Positions 7,601-10,402 of a stretch of DNA of 12,931 nt are shown in pieces; positions within the stretch are counted from its first letter, which is position 1, and every line of letters begins with the position of its first letter. The stretch is taken from assembly GCA_026770585.1 (NCBI GenBank), contig MU646623.1:416056-428986 (forward strand), read 5' to 3'. This stretch comes from Baffinella frigidus. Its lineage: Eukaryota; Cryptophyceae; Cryptomonadales; Baffinellaceae. Position numbers and translations under genes: made by a program. The notes beneath the pieces are model-generated. The model was not told the DNA's origin. It did no database searches and saw nothing but the letters and a program-made list of their open reading frames with translations.

Positions 7601-9683
7601 GAGAGAGATAGCGAGAAGGAGAGAGGGAGGGAGGGGGAGAGGGAGAGGGAGAGGGAGAGGGAGAGGGAGAGGGAGAGGGAGAGGGAGAGGGAGAGGGGGG
7701 GAGAGAAACACCTTGACCGCCACAGCCTTGCGCGGGGATCCAGCAAGCCTCTTGCGCGGAGACGCGCCCTTCGCGATGCTCTGCGCCTTGACACGCGAGT
7801 GCACCTGCTTTCGGCTTTCGGGGTGAGGTACCGTTTAGGGGTTAGGGTTTATGGTTTAGGGTTTAGGGCTCCGGGTTTCGGGTTTATGAGTGCGAGGTTT
7901 GGGATCGCAAGCGCAAGCCTTCGAGGGGGGGCGCTTGCTCACGCGGGCTCAGGGTTTAGGGTTTAGGATTTAGGGTTTAGGGTTCAGGGTGTGGTGTTTA
8001 GCAATGGGGGGGTAGGGTTTAAGGTTTAAGGTCTAGGGTCTAGGGTCTGGGGTCTAGGGTCTAGGGTTTAGAGTGTCATGTTGAAGGATGGGGATTGGAG
8101 GTTAGAGCGTCGGGGGGCACGAAGGAGAACGGCGGGCTGTGCGGAAGCGTTCTCCTTGTTAGGGTTTAGGGTTTTGGGTTTCGGGTTTTGGCTTTAGGCT
8201 TTTGGGTTGAGGGCTTGAGGGTTTAGGGGTGTACGAGGACGGACGGTAGGGCTGATGAGTTAACATTTTTAGGGTTTAGGGTTTAGGGTTTTGGGTTTCG
8301 GGTTCAGGGTTTTGGGTTTCGGGTTTTGGGGCTCACCAGGACAGAGGGCTGGGCGGAGGAGTGATCCTTTTTAGGGTTTCGGGTCTCGGGTTTCGGGTTT
8401 AAGGTTTATGGTTTAGGGGCGTACGAGGACGGAGGGCTGGGCGGATGAGTTCTCCTTGTCAGATGACGGCTCGCTGGAGAGGATGCGCGCCACCGACTTG
8501 TTCTGCAGGCTCACTATCGTCTGCCATATCGTGCGACGTGTTACTTTTGTGTGTCGGGTATCGGGTGTACACCGCCCTCTGGACGTGAGATATGAGTTAG
8601 AACAGAGGGTTCCCGCACGTGAGATACGTGGTAGGACAGAGGGTTCTGGGATTAGGGTAACCTAGAAGAGGAAGGACTCCTCCCCCCCCCTCGTGCTGTT
8701 CTGAGGAGAAGGTAGTGCATTTGCTGAGAAGATAGCCGCGTGGAGTTTTTTGGGGGAGGTCAGAAATGTGGGGCATTGTTGAGAAGTGACGCCTGCTTGT
8801 AAAGTGATGCGGGCGCGTCACAGCTCGTTAACAAATCGGTTACAGTTCAGGGTTTAGAGTTTTGGGGTTGGTACGCAGGGTTTGGGGCTTAGGGTTTTGG
8901 AGTTGAATACTGATGAGCTTAGCGACTACCAAGTTTACTTCAGTGACCGTCAAAGCCTTTCTCAATGTAGGGTCTACGCCTGTTCCATGTGTTGCAGGTG
9001 CTCGTTGAGTCTGCGTGCTCCGAGCACCAACTCCAAGCTTGCTTTGACCACTCCCCGCCGAACCACAACCCCCCCCCCGAGCAGCTAGCACAGACCGCCA
9101 ACGAATCCCAATGCAGCAATGACTATCGCTGCCTCAGGGGTCGTTGGCCACTAACACTCAGAGGGCTACCAACTAGAACTCACCTGGGGGGACAATTGAA
9201 TTTTTGTTGGCGCACGCCGAAATCCGGCTCAGTCAAGTACAAATTTCGAGGCAAGGAAGGCCAATTTGGACGCTGTCATGGCTGGTGTTCGTTGGTGGTT
9301 GAAGTGTCGTCGGTGGGGCACATCCAGAGCAGGCAAACTCAAACCCGGAGAGGGCTTGGGCAGCGGCGGAACACAACACGGAGGACACTCCTTTCCTGAA
9401 GAGACGCTCGCAAACCCGGAGGAAGAGTGACGAGTCAGAGTTCGCTCTTCCGGGATGGAGATGCCTACCTGTAGCGCGTAGGTAGAGACCAAGGAGAGGG
9501 GGGAGGGGGGAGGGTGCGGGAAGGGGGGATGCTGAGGGCGAGGGAGGTCGGGACCTGCTTCTGCGAAGGTGCCGGCTTGTTGTCCGTGGCCAAGCTATTG
9601 TTCTTGGTACCCGACGTCATCGGGGAGCTCAGCAAAGAGTTGCTTCGGTCGCTCAGCGCCCGCATCGGGCTATTTGTCGCCAT
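107..9683 (-). CDS. Coiled-coil protein gene, 11 core exons, 5' end at 9683, 3' end beyond the window
   Basis: Core exons in transcript order (all on the complement) are E1 9683-9555, E2 8520-8425, E3 7804-7712, E4 7257-7123, E5 6499-6443, E6 6136-6085, E7 4797-4721, E8 2359-2228, E9 1474-1388, E10 1283-1197 and E11 227-107. I saw AG/GT boundaries by eye except at the 5' end of E5. All junctions are phase 0 except E6/E7, where a one-base end meets a two-base start and makes Gly. The predicted protein has an S/P/N-rich N-terminus with an SPMR site, a KEN motif in E2, two SPRK motifs in E3, and heptad-like E/K/R/Q/L-rich segments from E4 on. CDK-type sites plus KEN hint at a cell-cycle protein. 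A kinesin-14 tail and stalk, or a microtubule-associated protein, are possibilities only. Donors are often weak (GTGCGC, GTCCCT), so single boundaries may be wrong. Confidence 0.6.
389..416 (-). pseudogene. 5'-part copy of exon 11 with acceptor
   Basis: The bases coding EELIKENQT are identical to the start of exon 11 and follow a usable acceptor, GGCAG. The match stops abruptly and no donor follows. A further fragment of the same intron end, with GGCAG, lies at about 303-350 and shares the GAGCTGG and AACAG words with 408-477. This looks like an old tandem duplication whose breakpoint fell inside exon 11. Confidence 0.7.
590..747 (-). pseudogene. Split exon 10 copy with telomere-like insert
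   Basis: At 747-714 the complement reads SQRSMADKAAHV. At about 612-590 it reads TMTSLQ, the equivalent of the exon 10 end TMTRLQ. Between them lies about 100 bases of intron-like sequence with CCCTAAA words and a GTAGTAATTTTG remnant of foldback family II. The break falls exactly within the AAHVETM stretch of exon 10. A 9-base palindrome, GTCATGGTC/GACCATGAC, lies at 602-620. Confidence 0.6.
831..890 (-). pseudogene. Near-complete exon 10 copy
   Basis: After acceptor ATATCCAG (898-891, complement), the frame reads AMQCLKEKEILQRSMADKAA and then HVD, against REKEISQRSMGDKAAHVE in exon 10. The frame stays open as far as 702 and includes the next SQRSMADKAAHV unit, so a 75-residue ORF holds two copies of the motif. 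Several changes are nonsynonymous, so coding status is uncertain. It could be a cassette exon or a decaying duplicate. Confidence 0.5.
975..1185. mobile_element. Foldback (MITE-like) element, family I, copy 1
   Basis: The inverted arms are 993-1025 and 1136-1169, of the form acgccttcgcgaagcaataa followed by tggctccaagccc. The outer weak arms (TTAACAGTTTCC and GAAGTATAAAATT) extend it to about 210 bases. A full-length second copy in the opposite orientation lies at 4126-4336, including the internal CATGGTC and ACGACCCTAAAAT words. It has no coding capacity, as expected of a non-autonomous element. Confidence 0.85.
1197..1283 (-). CDS. Exon 10 of the coiled-coil gene
   Basis: The exon has 87 bases (29 codons) and is phase 0 at both ends. 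The acceptor is CCCTGCAG at 1291-1284 and the donor is CTCCAG|GTTCAC at 1196. It reads LRDAAREKEISQRSMGDKAA followed by HVETMTRLQ. This is charged, helix-forming, heptad-compatible sequence. Three partial copies lie downstream (831-890, 714-747, 590-612). Confidence 0.65.
1388..1474 (-). CDS. Exon 9 of the coiled-coil gene
   Basis: The exon has 87 bases (29 codons), phase 0. The acceptor CCCTACAG at 1482-1475 is itself the end of a telomere-like run. It reads DEVAMQLRTMDKNREILALR followed by HQIDTLKAS. The chosen donor is GCCTCG|GTCCCT, which is weak. Without splicing, the same frame continues through PPQSTPATVAPLKR to a TAG at 1342-1340, so intron retention would give a truncated protein. 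The 29-codon length equals that of exon 10. Confidence 0.65.
1597..1648 (-). pseudogene. 5'-part copy of exon 9 with acceptor
   Basis: This is a 52-base copy of the exon 9 start (DEVAMQLRTMDKNREILA) behind acceptor CTAAGCAG. It differs from exon 9 at four positions, all third-codon and synonymous (CGG/CGA, ACA/ACG, GAA/GAG, ATC/ATT). The match ends mid-codon and a stop (TGA) follows shortly. It lies upstream of exon 9, again within telomere-like sequence. Confidence 0.75.
1663..1866 (+). repeat. TAGGG pentamer array with conserved flank, copy 1
   Basis: About 1680-1817 is a near-pure 5-base TAGGG array on the plus strand. It is followed by a unique flank containing GCGCCCTCCCGGGTCAATGA and GCCCATTTCTC. 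The same array plus flank occurs inverted at 5087-5230, so array and flank behave as one dispersed unit. Confidence 0.8.
1925..1981 (-). pseudogene. Exon 8 copy A (3' part)
   Basis: From a phase-0 acceptor ATGGAG (another, GCGAG, lies just upstream), the complement reads EIVCLRNLAINADEMKIAP and ends CCG|GTGCAA. The exon 8 equivalent is EIACLRKLVINSHEMNLAP. The frame is intact, and leucine and arginine codons differ synonymously while several residues are replaced conservatively. It may be a real extra exon downstream of copy B, or a decaying duplicate. Confidence 0.5.
1994..2064. mobile_element. Foldback (MITE-like) element, family II, copy 1
   Basis: The arms GCAACGAAAATTACTACACA and TGTGTAGTAATTTTCGTTG are inverted around a short AT-rich centre. 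The element occupies nearly all of the putative 82- to 90-base intron between exon 8 copies B and A. Other copies are at 2130-2215 and 11313-11380. Confidence 0.85.
2072..2107 (-). pseudogene. Exon 8 copy B (12 codons, spliceable)
   Basis: Acceptor TTACGAG and donor CCG|GTGCTG frame 12 codons, LVINMDEMHIAP, phase 0 at both ends. They are equivalent to LVINSHEMNLAP at the end of exon 8. Family II foldback elements lie on both sides, immediately after the ACC that follows each donor. It could be a functional micro-exon. I list it as a copy because nothing here proves it is used. Confidence 0.5.
2130..2215. mobile_element. Foldback (MITE-like) element, family II, copy 2
   Basis: Diverged arms GGCAACAAAAATTACTGCAC and TGTAGTAAATTTGGTTG flank a centre that matches copy 1 (ACTGGTCATA followed by GTAATAGTAAA-like sequence), with an extra GTGTAGTAAAA segment. 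It fills the gap between exon 8 and copy B. Confidence 0.75.
2228..2359 (-). CDS. Exon 8 of the coiled-coil gene
   Basis: The exon has 132 bases (44 codons), phase 0. The acceptor is CCCTCAACAG (a second AG, GAGCCAG, lies 24 bases inside in the same frame), and the donor is CCG|GTGCGC. It reads AGSPARSQGAGRVRYLENNV, KEQEEEIACLRKLVINSHEM, NLAP. A short small-residue lead is followed by a strongly helical VRYLENNVKEQEEEIACLRK segment. I do not recognise a named domain. Upstream partial copies D and E carry its 5' part, and downstream copies B and A its 3' part. Confidence 0.7.
2364..2440 (+). repeat. TGTAGGG heptamer array
   Basis: A locally uniform 7-base array (TGTAGGG) with TTTAGGG units at its edges lies directly upstream (transcript sense) of exon 8. 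The transcript would read CCCTACA. Confidence 0.85.
2513..2548 (+). repeat. ATT trinucleotide microsatellite inside an exon copy
   Basis: About 12 ATT units (AAT on the coding strand) follow directly after the GAGAAC of exon 8 copy D. Beyond the array, GACGTCAGGGAACAGGAG resembles the exon 8 continuation AACGTCAAGGAACAGGAG. The repeat therefore expanded, or was inserted, at the Asn-Asn codons. Confidence 0.8.
2548..2601 (-). pseudogene. Exon 8 copy D (5' part)
   Basis: This copies AGSPARSQ.AGRVRYLEN behind the same CCCTCAACAG acceptor and the same GTGTAGGGTTTA intron flank. Of four differences from exon 8, three are synonymous third-position changes (GGG/GGT, GCG/GCA twice) and one is GGC to GAC. 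The frame then runs into the AAT array and a stop. Confidence 0.7.
2602..2656 (+). repeat. TTTAGGG telomere-like tract
   Basis: GTGTAGGG is followed by several TTTAGGG units and one TATAGGG. The tract abuts the acceptor of exon 8 copy D. Confidence 0.85.
2657..3147. other. Non-coding intron stretch with 35-base direct repeat
   Basis: I see no exon here. TCTAGCTCTGCCTGAGTTTT and the following ATTCTGGCTCGTCCT occur at 2877-2911 and again at 3077-3111, flanking about 165 bases with CCTACGGG and CCGTAGG words. Paired GCGTTTTCATAT words lie near 2760 and 2790. The direct repeats could be duplication breakpoints or ends of a short unknown element. Confidence 0.6.
3148..3277. repeat. Hairpin plus 35-base tandem duplication around GAGTTGACTTAG
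   Basis: The arms 3148-3176 and 3193-3221 are inverted and match at 28 of 29 positions (gtcaactcccc..aaatccg). The right arm leads into two tandem 35-base copies (3208-3242, 3243-3277) of a unit with GGGGGAGTTGACTTAGGAAA. The word GAGTTGACTTA recurs near 10771, 10904 and 11600. Confidence 0.85.
3346..3372 (-). pseudogene. Exon 8 copy E (5' part)
   Basis: Nine codons, AGPVRYLEN, follow acceptor CCTCAAG and are equivalent to the shortened start of exon 8. The copy stops after the same Asn codon at which copy D was invaded by AAT repeats. It lies upstream of copies D and main. Confidence 0.6.
3483..3524. repeat. 42-base near-perfect palindrome
   Basis: The arms ttggtcacgtacctg and caggtacgtgaccaa (15 bases, perfect) surround TGGGATATCCCG, itself palindromic apart from one pair. 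It could be a cruciform or hairpin. No gene context explains it. Confidence 0.85.
3525..3954. mobile_element. Foldback element with nested hairpin (arms 3816-3845 and 3899-3928)
   Basis: The 30-base perfect inverted arms (gggaggaccaaatcgccgat and continuation) extend imperfectly to about 3806-3938. Inside is a second hairpin, ggcagaccc/gggtctgcc, around a T-run. At 3595-3612 a GCGCGGGCGACCCCGCCT piece matches the intron edge of exon 8 (2345-2361). I see no exon in this stretch. Confidence 0.75.
3955..4011 (-). pseudogene. Exon 7 copy (3' part, spliceable)
   Basis: Acceptor GCGCTAG and donor CAG|GTGGAG frame 19 codons, LAGPAFKRLVAALQKGSAQ, phase 0 at both ends. They are equivalent to ADPAIKELVAALQKDRDQ in exon 7. 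Hydrophobic heptad positions are kept while charged ones differ. It lies downstream of exon 7 and could be a real, diverged exon. Confidence 0.55.
4126..4336. mobile_element. Foldback (MITE-like) element, family I, copy 2
   Basis: The arms are 4142-4174 and 4283-4315 (acgccttcgtctagcaat.atggctccaagccc). It aligns end to end with copy 1 in reverse orientation. In both arms, five bases read TCTAG where both arms of copy 1 read CGAAG. Confidence 0.85.
4337..4524. other. No gene seen
   Basis: This is intronic sequence between the foldback element and the duplicated intron piece. It holds GTAGTAATTTTCAG (4386-4399), a half-arm resembling foldback family II, and CCTAGGGTTTCCTACTGTAG. Confidence 0.4.
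4525..4711. repeat. 25-base direct repeat around CT/AC microsatellite
   Basis: ATAAGCTGCTACGGGTTGCT and the following GGTGG occur at 4525-4549 and 4687-4711. The second copy is the start of the intron after exon 7. Between them lies a (CT)n(AC)n(TC)n tract, about 4553-4627, polypyrimidine on the plus strand. Confidence 0.85.
4721..4797 (-). CDS. Exon 7 of the coiled-coil gene
   Basis: The exon has 77 bases. The acceptor is GATCGCAG and the donor GACCAG|GTGCGC. Two bases (GG) complete the Gly codon begun by exon 6, then the frame reads SDAQRARADPAIKELVAALQ and KDRDQ. The matched split codon supports the E6 to E7 join. It ends in phase 0. The acceptor lies inside a 17-base inverted repeat with the exon itself. 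A diverged 3' copy lies at 3955-4011, and acceptor fragments lie upstream near 4922 and 4974. Confidence 0.7.
4753..4812. repeat. Inverted repeat pairing exon 7 with its own 3' splice site
   Basis: 4753-4769 (gctccttgatcgcaggg) and 4796-4812 (ccctgcgatcaaggagc) are perfect inverted repeats with a 26-base loop. In the transcript the intron end and acceptor AG would pair with the exon segment coding DPAIKE. Confidence 0.85.
4813..5086. other. Intron with repeated exon 7 acceptor fragments
   Basis: CGTCGCTCCCTGC (GCAGGGAGCGACG in transcript sense, the exon 7 acceptor and first codons) recurs near 4920-4932 and 4971-4983. A weaker form is near 5080 and another near 5389. Each is only 12 to 17 bases long and the codons are not continued. 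These look like 5'-side duplication remnants of exon 7. Confidence 0.55.
5087..5230 (-). repeat. TAGGG pentamer array with conserved flank, copy 2 (inverted)
   Basis: The array (CCCTA on the plus strand) covers about 5160-5230. The flank 5092-5131 matches 1827-1866 in reverse, with GAAATGGGCTC.TTGACCCGG and GAGGGCGC. The flank here also holds a 16-base perfect inverted repeat, 5087-5102 with 5131-5146. Confidence 0.8.
5231..5461. repeat. CCCTACA array and unassigned intron
   Basis: About 5327-5385 is a degenerate CCCTACA/CCCCACA array, opposite in strand to most telomere-like tracts of the window. On the complement, a fragment ERHIPLYLQSVC follows a CAG near 5449 but meets a stop, and I do not call it an exon. 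Confidence 0.6.
5575..5599 (-). pseudogene. Exon 6 copy 1 (3' part)
   Basis: This 25-base copy of QVARTYHAG ends G|GTACCC. It differs from exon 6 only at third positions (CAA/CAG, GTT/GTG, GCT/GCG). It is preceded by telomere-like CCCTGAAG. Confidence 0.65.
5934..5958 (-). pseudogene. Exon 6 copy 2 (3' part)
   Basis: The same 25-base piece QVARTYHAG follows CCCTGAGG and ends G|GTACCC. It differs from exon 6 by CAA/CAG and GTT/GTG, both synonymous. Confidence 0.65.
6085..6136 (-). CDS. Exon 6 of the coiled-coil gene
   Basis: The exon has 52 bases. The acceptor is CACACCAG and the donor CACGCGG|GTACCG. It reads AQLRRRIAEQVARTYHAG and ends one base into the last codon, which exon 7 completes. 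An alternative donor, GAGCAG|GTGGCG, would leave ten codons in phase 0. I prefer the longer form because its phase fits exon 7 and because the copies at 5575 and 5934 conserve VARTYHAG. Confidence 0.6.
6211..6575. repeat. Large inverted duplication carrying an exon
   Basis: The left arm (about 6211-6355) and right arm (about 6441-6575) are reverse complements over more than 110 bases with small differences. They include CTCTCTCTCCTTTTGTCGCT, AGAGGGTTTGGGG and the 57-base exon 5 sequence. The spacer and outer arms consist of a 20-base tandem unit, ATAGGGTTTGGGGATTGAGG. Confidence 0.85.
6443..6499 (-). CDS. Putative exon 5 of the coiled-coil gene (right palindrome arm)
   Basis: Nineteen codons, VDDAQPSAQLEQLELERVE, end GTTGAG|GTTCCC in phase 0. 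No AG lies just upstream. CGCTAG at about 6522 would extend the exon by six phase-0 codons. The sequence is coiled-coil-like and resembles the exon 4 end (QAQLERERVEQ). An identical copy on the opposite strand (6294-6353) forms the other palindrome arm. Only this arm is in gene sense. Confidence 0.45.
6655..6705 (-). CDS. Exon 4 copy, second half (probably coding)
   Basis: Acceptor GGGATAG and donor GAGCAG|GTCATT frame 17 codons, WKLNAVQARLERERVEQ, phase 0. Across the shared 16 codons, eight differ from exon 4 and seven of those are synonymous (CTG/CTC, GCT/GCC, CTG/CTT, CGC/AGG, AGG/CGC, GTG/GTC, GAG/GAA). Only CGG/CAG changes a residue. This is what selected coding sequence looks like. It may be a tandem, alternative or mutually exclusive exon. 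Confidence 0.65.
6717..6861. mobile_element. Foldback element acting as an intron (introner-like)
   Basis: The arms 6717-6742 and 6836-6861 are inverted repeats matching at 24 of 26 positions (aggtggctcaaatag and continuation). On the complement the element begins AG|GTGGCTC, so its terminus gives the donor. The acceptor GGGATAG lies seven bases beyond the other end. It separates the two halves of the exon 4 copy in phase 0. The predicted intron is 6706-6859, 154 bases. Confidence 0.75.
6860..6907 (-). CDS. Exon 4 copy, first half (probably coding)
   Basis: Acceptor CTGGGAAG and donor TCCGAG|GTGGCT frame 16 codons, EAKRPSDAEQNHQPSE, phase 0 at both ends. EAKRPS.DAE aligns with EAKRPSSEDAEE of exon 4, and NHQPSE is extra. 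The donor comes from the end of the foldback element. Joined to the 6655-6705 piece it recreates the second two-thirds of exon 4 in frame. Confidence 0.6.
6969..7095 (+). repeat. TGTAGGG heptamer array
   Basis: Uniform TGTAGGG units decay into AGTAGAGTGTCGGGTGCAGG-type units. The array lies between exon 4 and its copy. Confidence 0.85.
7123..7257 (-). CDS. Exon 4 of the coiled-coil gene
   Basis: The exon has 135 bases (45 codons), phase 0 at both ends. The acceptor is CCCCCTGCAG, after a strong pyrimidine tract, and the donor is GAACAG|GTTGTG. It reads AKASKEADEVAVKAVKEEAK, RPSSEDAEEKLNAVQAQLER, ERVEQ. The first half is Lys/Ala/Glu-rich and the second a clear heptad coiled coil (L.AVQAQLERERVEQ). 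This is the best-defined exon in the window. A partial copy at 6655-6907 follows it. Confidence 0.75.
7264..7500 (+). repeat. G-rich intron with TTTAGGG tract
   Basis: GGGGTTTGGGGG-type sequence passes into TTTAGGG units (about 7384-7442) and a GTAAACCAG pair. I see no exon. Confidence 0.7.
7528..7569 (-). pseudogene. Exon 3 copy (SPHK version, spliceable)
   Basis: Acceptor GGGAAG and donor CACAAG|GTCGCC frame 14 codons, GASPHKRIAGSPHK, phase 0. Exon 3 has GASPRKRLAGSPRK. Of eight codon differences, five are synonymous and one is Leu/Ile. Both SPRK motifs became SPHK by the same CGC to CAC change. It may be coding. Confidence 0.6.
7617..7702 (+). repeat. GGGAGA hexamer array
   Basis: A pure purine 6-base tandem array on the plus strand lies directly after the exon 3 donor in transcript sense, giving a CTCTCCC pyrimidine tract in the RNA. 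Confidence 0.9.
7712..7804 (-). CDS. Exon 3 of the coiled-coil gene, SPRK-rich basic region
   Basis: The exon has 93 bases (31 codons), phase 0. The acceptor is GAAAGCAG and the donor GTCAAG|GTGTTT. It reads VHSRVKAQSIAKGASPRKRL and AGSPRKAVAVK. Two SPRK motifs fit the minimal CDK site (S-P-x-K/R) and also resemble the SPKK DNA minor-groove motif of histone H1-like tails. The high Lys/Arg content suggests a nucleic-acid or microtubule binding tail ahead of the coiled coil. Confidence 0.7.
7805..8124 (+). repeat. Telomere-like intron
   Basis: TTTAGGG-type units lie at about 7835-7870 and 7948-8065, with TCTAGGG variants. On the complement at about 7945-7890 a short frame reads SKRPPSKA after TGAG, which could be a remnant related to KRPSS of exon 4. 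It is too short to call. Confidence 0.6.
8125..8160 (-). pseudogene. Exon 2 copy c4 (keeps KEN)
   Basis: After CCCTAAACCCT the complement reads NKENASAQPAVL, against DKENSSAQPSVL in exon 2. An acceptor CCTAACAAG lies inside, and a donor-like CTTC|GTGCCC follows. It is the most distal of three downstream copies. Confidence 0.6.
8235..8261 (-). pseudogene. Exon 2 copy c3
   Basis: Nine codons, NSSALPSVL, end CTC|GTACAC and are equivalent to NSSAQPSVL. No good acceptor precedes them; AAAATGTT replaces the KEN codons. Confidence 0.55.
8337..8366 (-). pseudogene. Exon 2 copy c2 (spliceable)
   Basis: Acceptor CCCTAAAAAG and the good donor CTG|GTGAGC frame ten codons, DHSSAQPSVL, phase 0 at both ends. 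The SSAQPSVL codons differ from exon 2 only synonymously (TCA/TCC, TCC/TCT, CTC/CTG). KEN is replaced by DH. Confidence 0.6.
8425..8520 (-). CDS. Exon 2 of the coiled-coil gene, KEN motif
   Basis: Acceptor TATGGCAG gives 96 bases, and an inner acceptor CTGCAG (start 8502) gives 78 bases. Both are phase 0. The donor is GTCCTC|GTACGC. The longer form reads TIVSLQNKSVARILSSEPSS and DKENSSAQPSVL. It is Ser-rich and likely disordered. KEN followed by Ser residues matches the APC/C-Cdh1 KEN-box degron, in keeping with the CDK-like sites in exons 1 and 3; that function is inferred. Three 3'-part copies follow downstream. Confidence 0.6.
8521..9554 (-). other. First intron of the coiled-coil gene
   Basis: This is about 1 kb with little telomere-like DNA. 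A 34-base direct repeat (8583 and 8617, ACGTGAGATA...ACAGAGGGTT) reads EPSVL-like on the complement and may be exon 2 remnants. Near 9016-8968 a frame LNEHLQHMEQA follows CGCAG, a possible micro-exon. A frame beginning VGISIPEERTL is open on the complement from 9466 to 9229 without clear splice sites. None is secure. Confidence 0.5.
9555..9683 (-). CDS. Exon 1 of the coiled-coil gene with start codon
   Basis: The ATG at 9683 (context GGGAAATATGGCG) opens 43 codons: MATNSPMRALSDRSNSLLSS, PMTSGTKNNSLATDNKPAPS, QKQ. The donor CAG|GTCCCG ends it in phase 0, agreeing with exon 2. A second option is to read on through a Pro/Ser-rich stretch to TACAG|GTAGGC at 9469, a stronger donor, but phase 2, which does not fit exon 2. 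The Ser/Asn/Pro-rich, low-hydrophobic N-terminus is probably disordered; SPMR fits a CDK site. There is no signal peptide or membrane segment. Confidence 0.6.
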
Positions 9684-9830
9684 ATTTCCCGTTGAAATTA
9701 CGAAAAAATTCCTCGTCGGCTCGATAACCTGTTCAATTCAAGGTTTCGAGGCGTGCAAATTCTCGTGTGAGACGAGTCGAAATTTGCGAAAATAAAATAA
9801 ACGGGATTTTCAAAAGGCATTTTGGGACAA
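9684..9830 (-). promoter_or_regulatory. Probable 5' leader and upstream region of the coiled-coil gene
   Basis: This is AT-richer sequence upstream of the ATG. It holds ATTTCCCGTTGAAAT just before the start codon (small dyad ATTTC/GAAAT) and an imperfect dyad GCAAATTCTCGT/ACGAGTCGAAATTTGC at about 9759-9790. I see no clear TATA box. The TGGCTCCAA near 9833 recalls foldback family I ends. Confidence 0.35.
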
Positions 9831-10402
9831 TGGCTCCAATCCCCCCCCCGAGTTGCGTCCCCTCTGAAGCTGCGAACAAGGACGCTGCGCCGAACCGTTG
9901 GCAGCAGGCCCGCCCGTGGAGTGTCGACGATCGGCTGGTCAGCACGCCCCCCCTCACTCCGCGCACGCCCCGTGCCCTGGCGTAGCCTAGCCGGCGTAAC
10001 CCATGGTCCGGAAGGTCGCAACCCTTACTTCGCAGCCTGTATTCTCGTTGCTGCCGCCTTCAGGTTCGGGCAAAGCCCCCCCCCCCTTCTCCGTATAGGA
10101 AGCACCTGCCTCCCGCCTCTCCTCTCCCCTGACTACGCGACGCGCGAGCGCCCTTCTTCCTTCCACCCTCGAATTCACTTTCCCAGAACCGCAATGCGTT
10201 TGAGCCAGCAGCAACAGCAGAGACGGCGTGCTTCCTGGCGCCGCCACAAGCTGGAGGGGCACTGCTGAGCAACGAGCATGCCCCTGCTGTTATTGACTTG
10301 TCGTGGGTGAAGCACCGCTATGGGCTGCCACACCTCTCGTAGCTGGTACACAGTGGGCTGGGGTCTGTTTCCTGTCAAACTGACAACCCACCGACCCACA
10401 CA
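9831..10402. other. GC-rich stretch without a supported gene
   Basis: Open frames exist on both strands (for example plus 9822-10268, minus 9987-10262), but they are Arg/Pro/Ser-rich and overlap one another. None shows a domain or convincing splice sites. There are C-runs at 9839-9848 and 10077-10086. A plus-strand frame MRLSQQQQQRRRASWRRHKL at 10194-10268 might be a short exon, but no support is visible. Confidence 0.4.

Noticed and set aside
7490-7826. Open frames over the GGGAGA array on both strands
   Set aside because: Arg-Gly or Pro-Leu runs arise from the 6-base repeat. The real coding signal is the exon 3 frame and its copy.
5605-8420. A chromosome end (true telomere)
   Set aside because: The tracts are interrupted by exons and exon copies that keep reading frames, occur in several variants and mostly one orientation, and are flanked by more gene on both sides.
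107-9683. Naming the coiled-coil gene as a kinesin, SMC or ciliary protein
   Set aside because: No motor, hinge, Walker or other diagnostic motif is visible. Coiled-coil composition alone does not identify a family.
9822-10268. 148-residue plus-strand frame as a divergent gene
   Set aside because: It is Arg/Pro/Ala-rich, overlaps open frames on the other strand and shows no motif. The upstream region of exon 1 is the likelier content.
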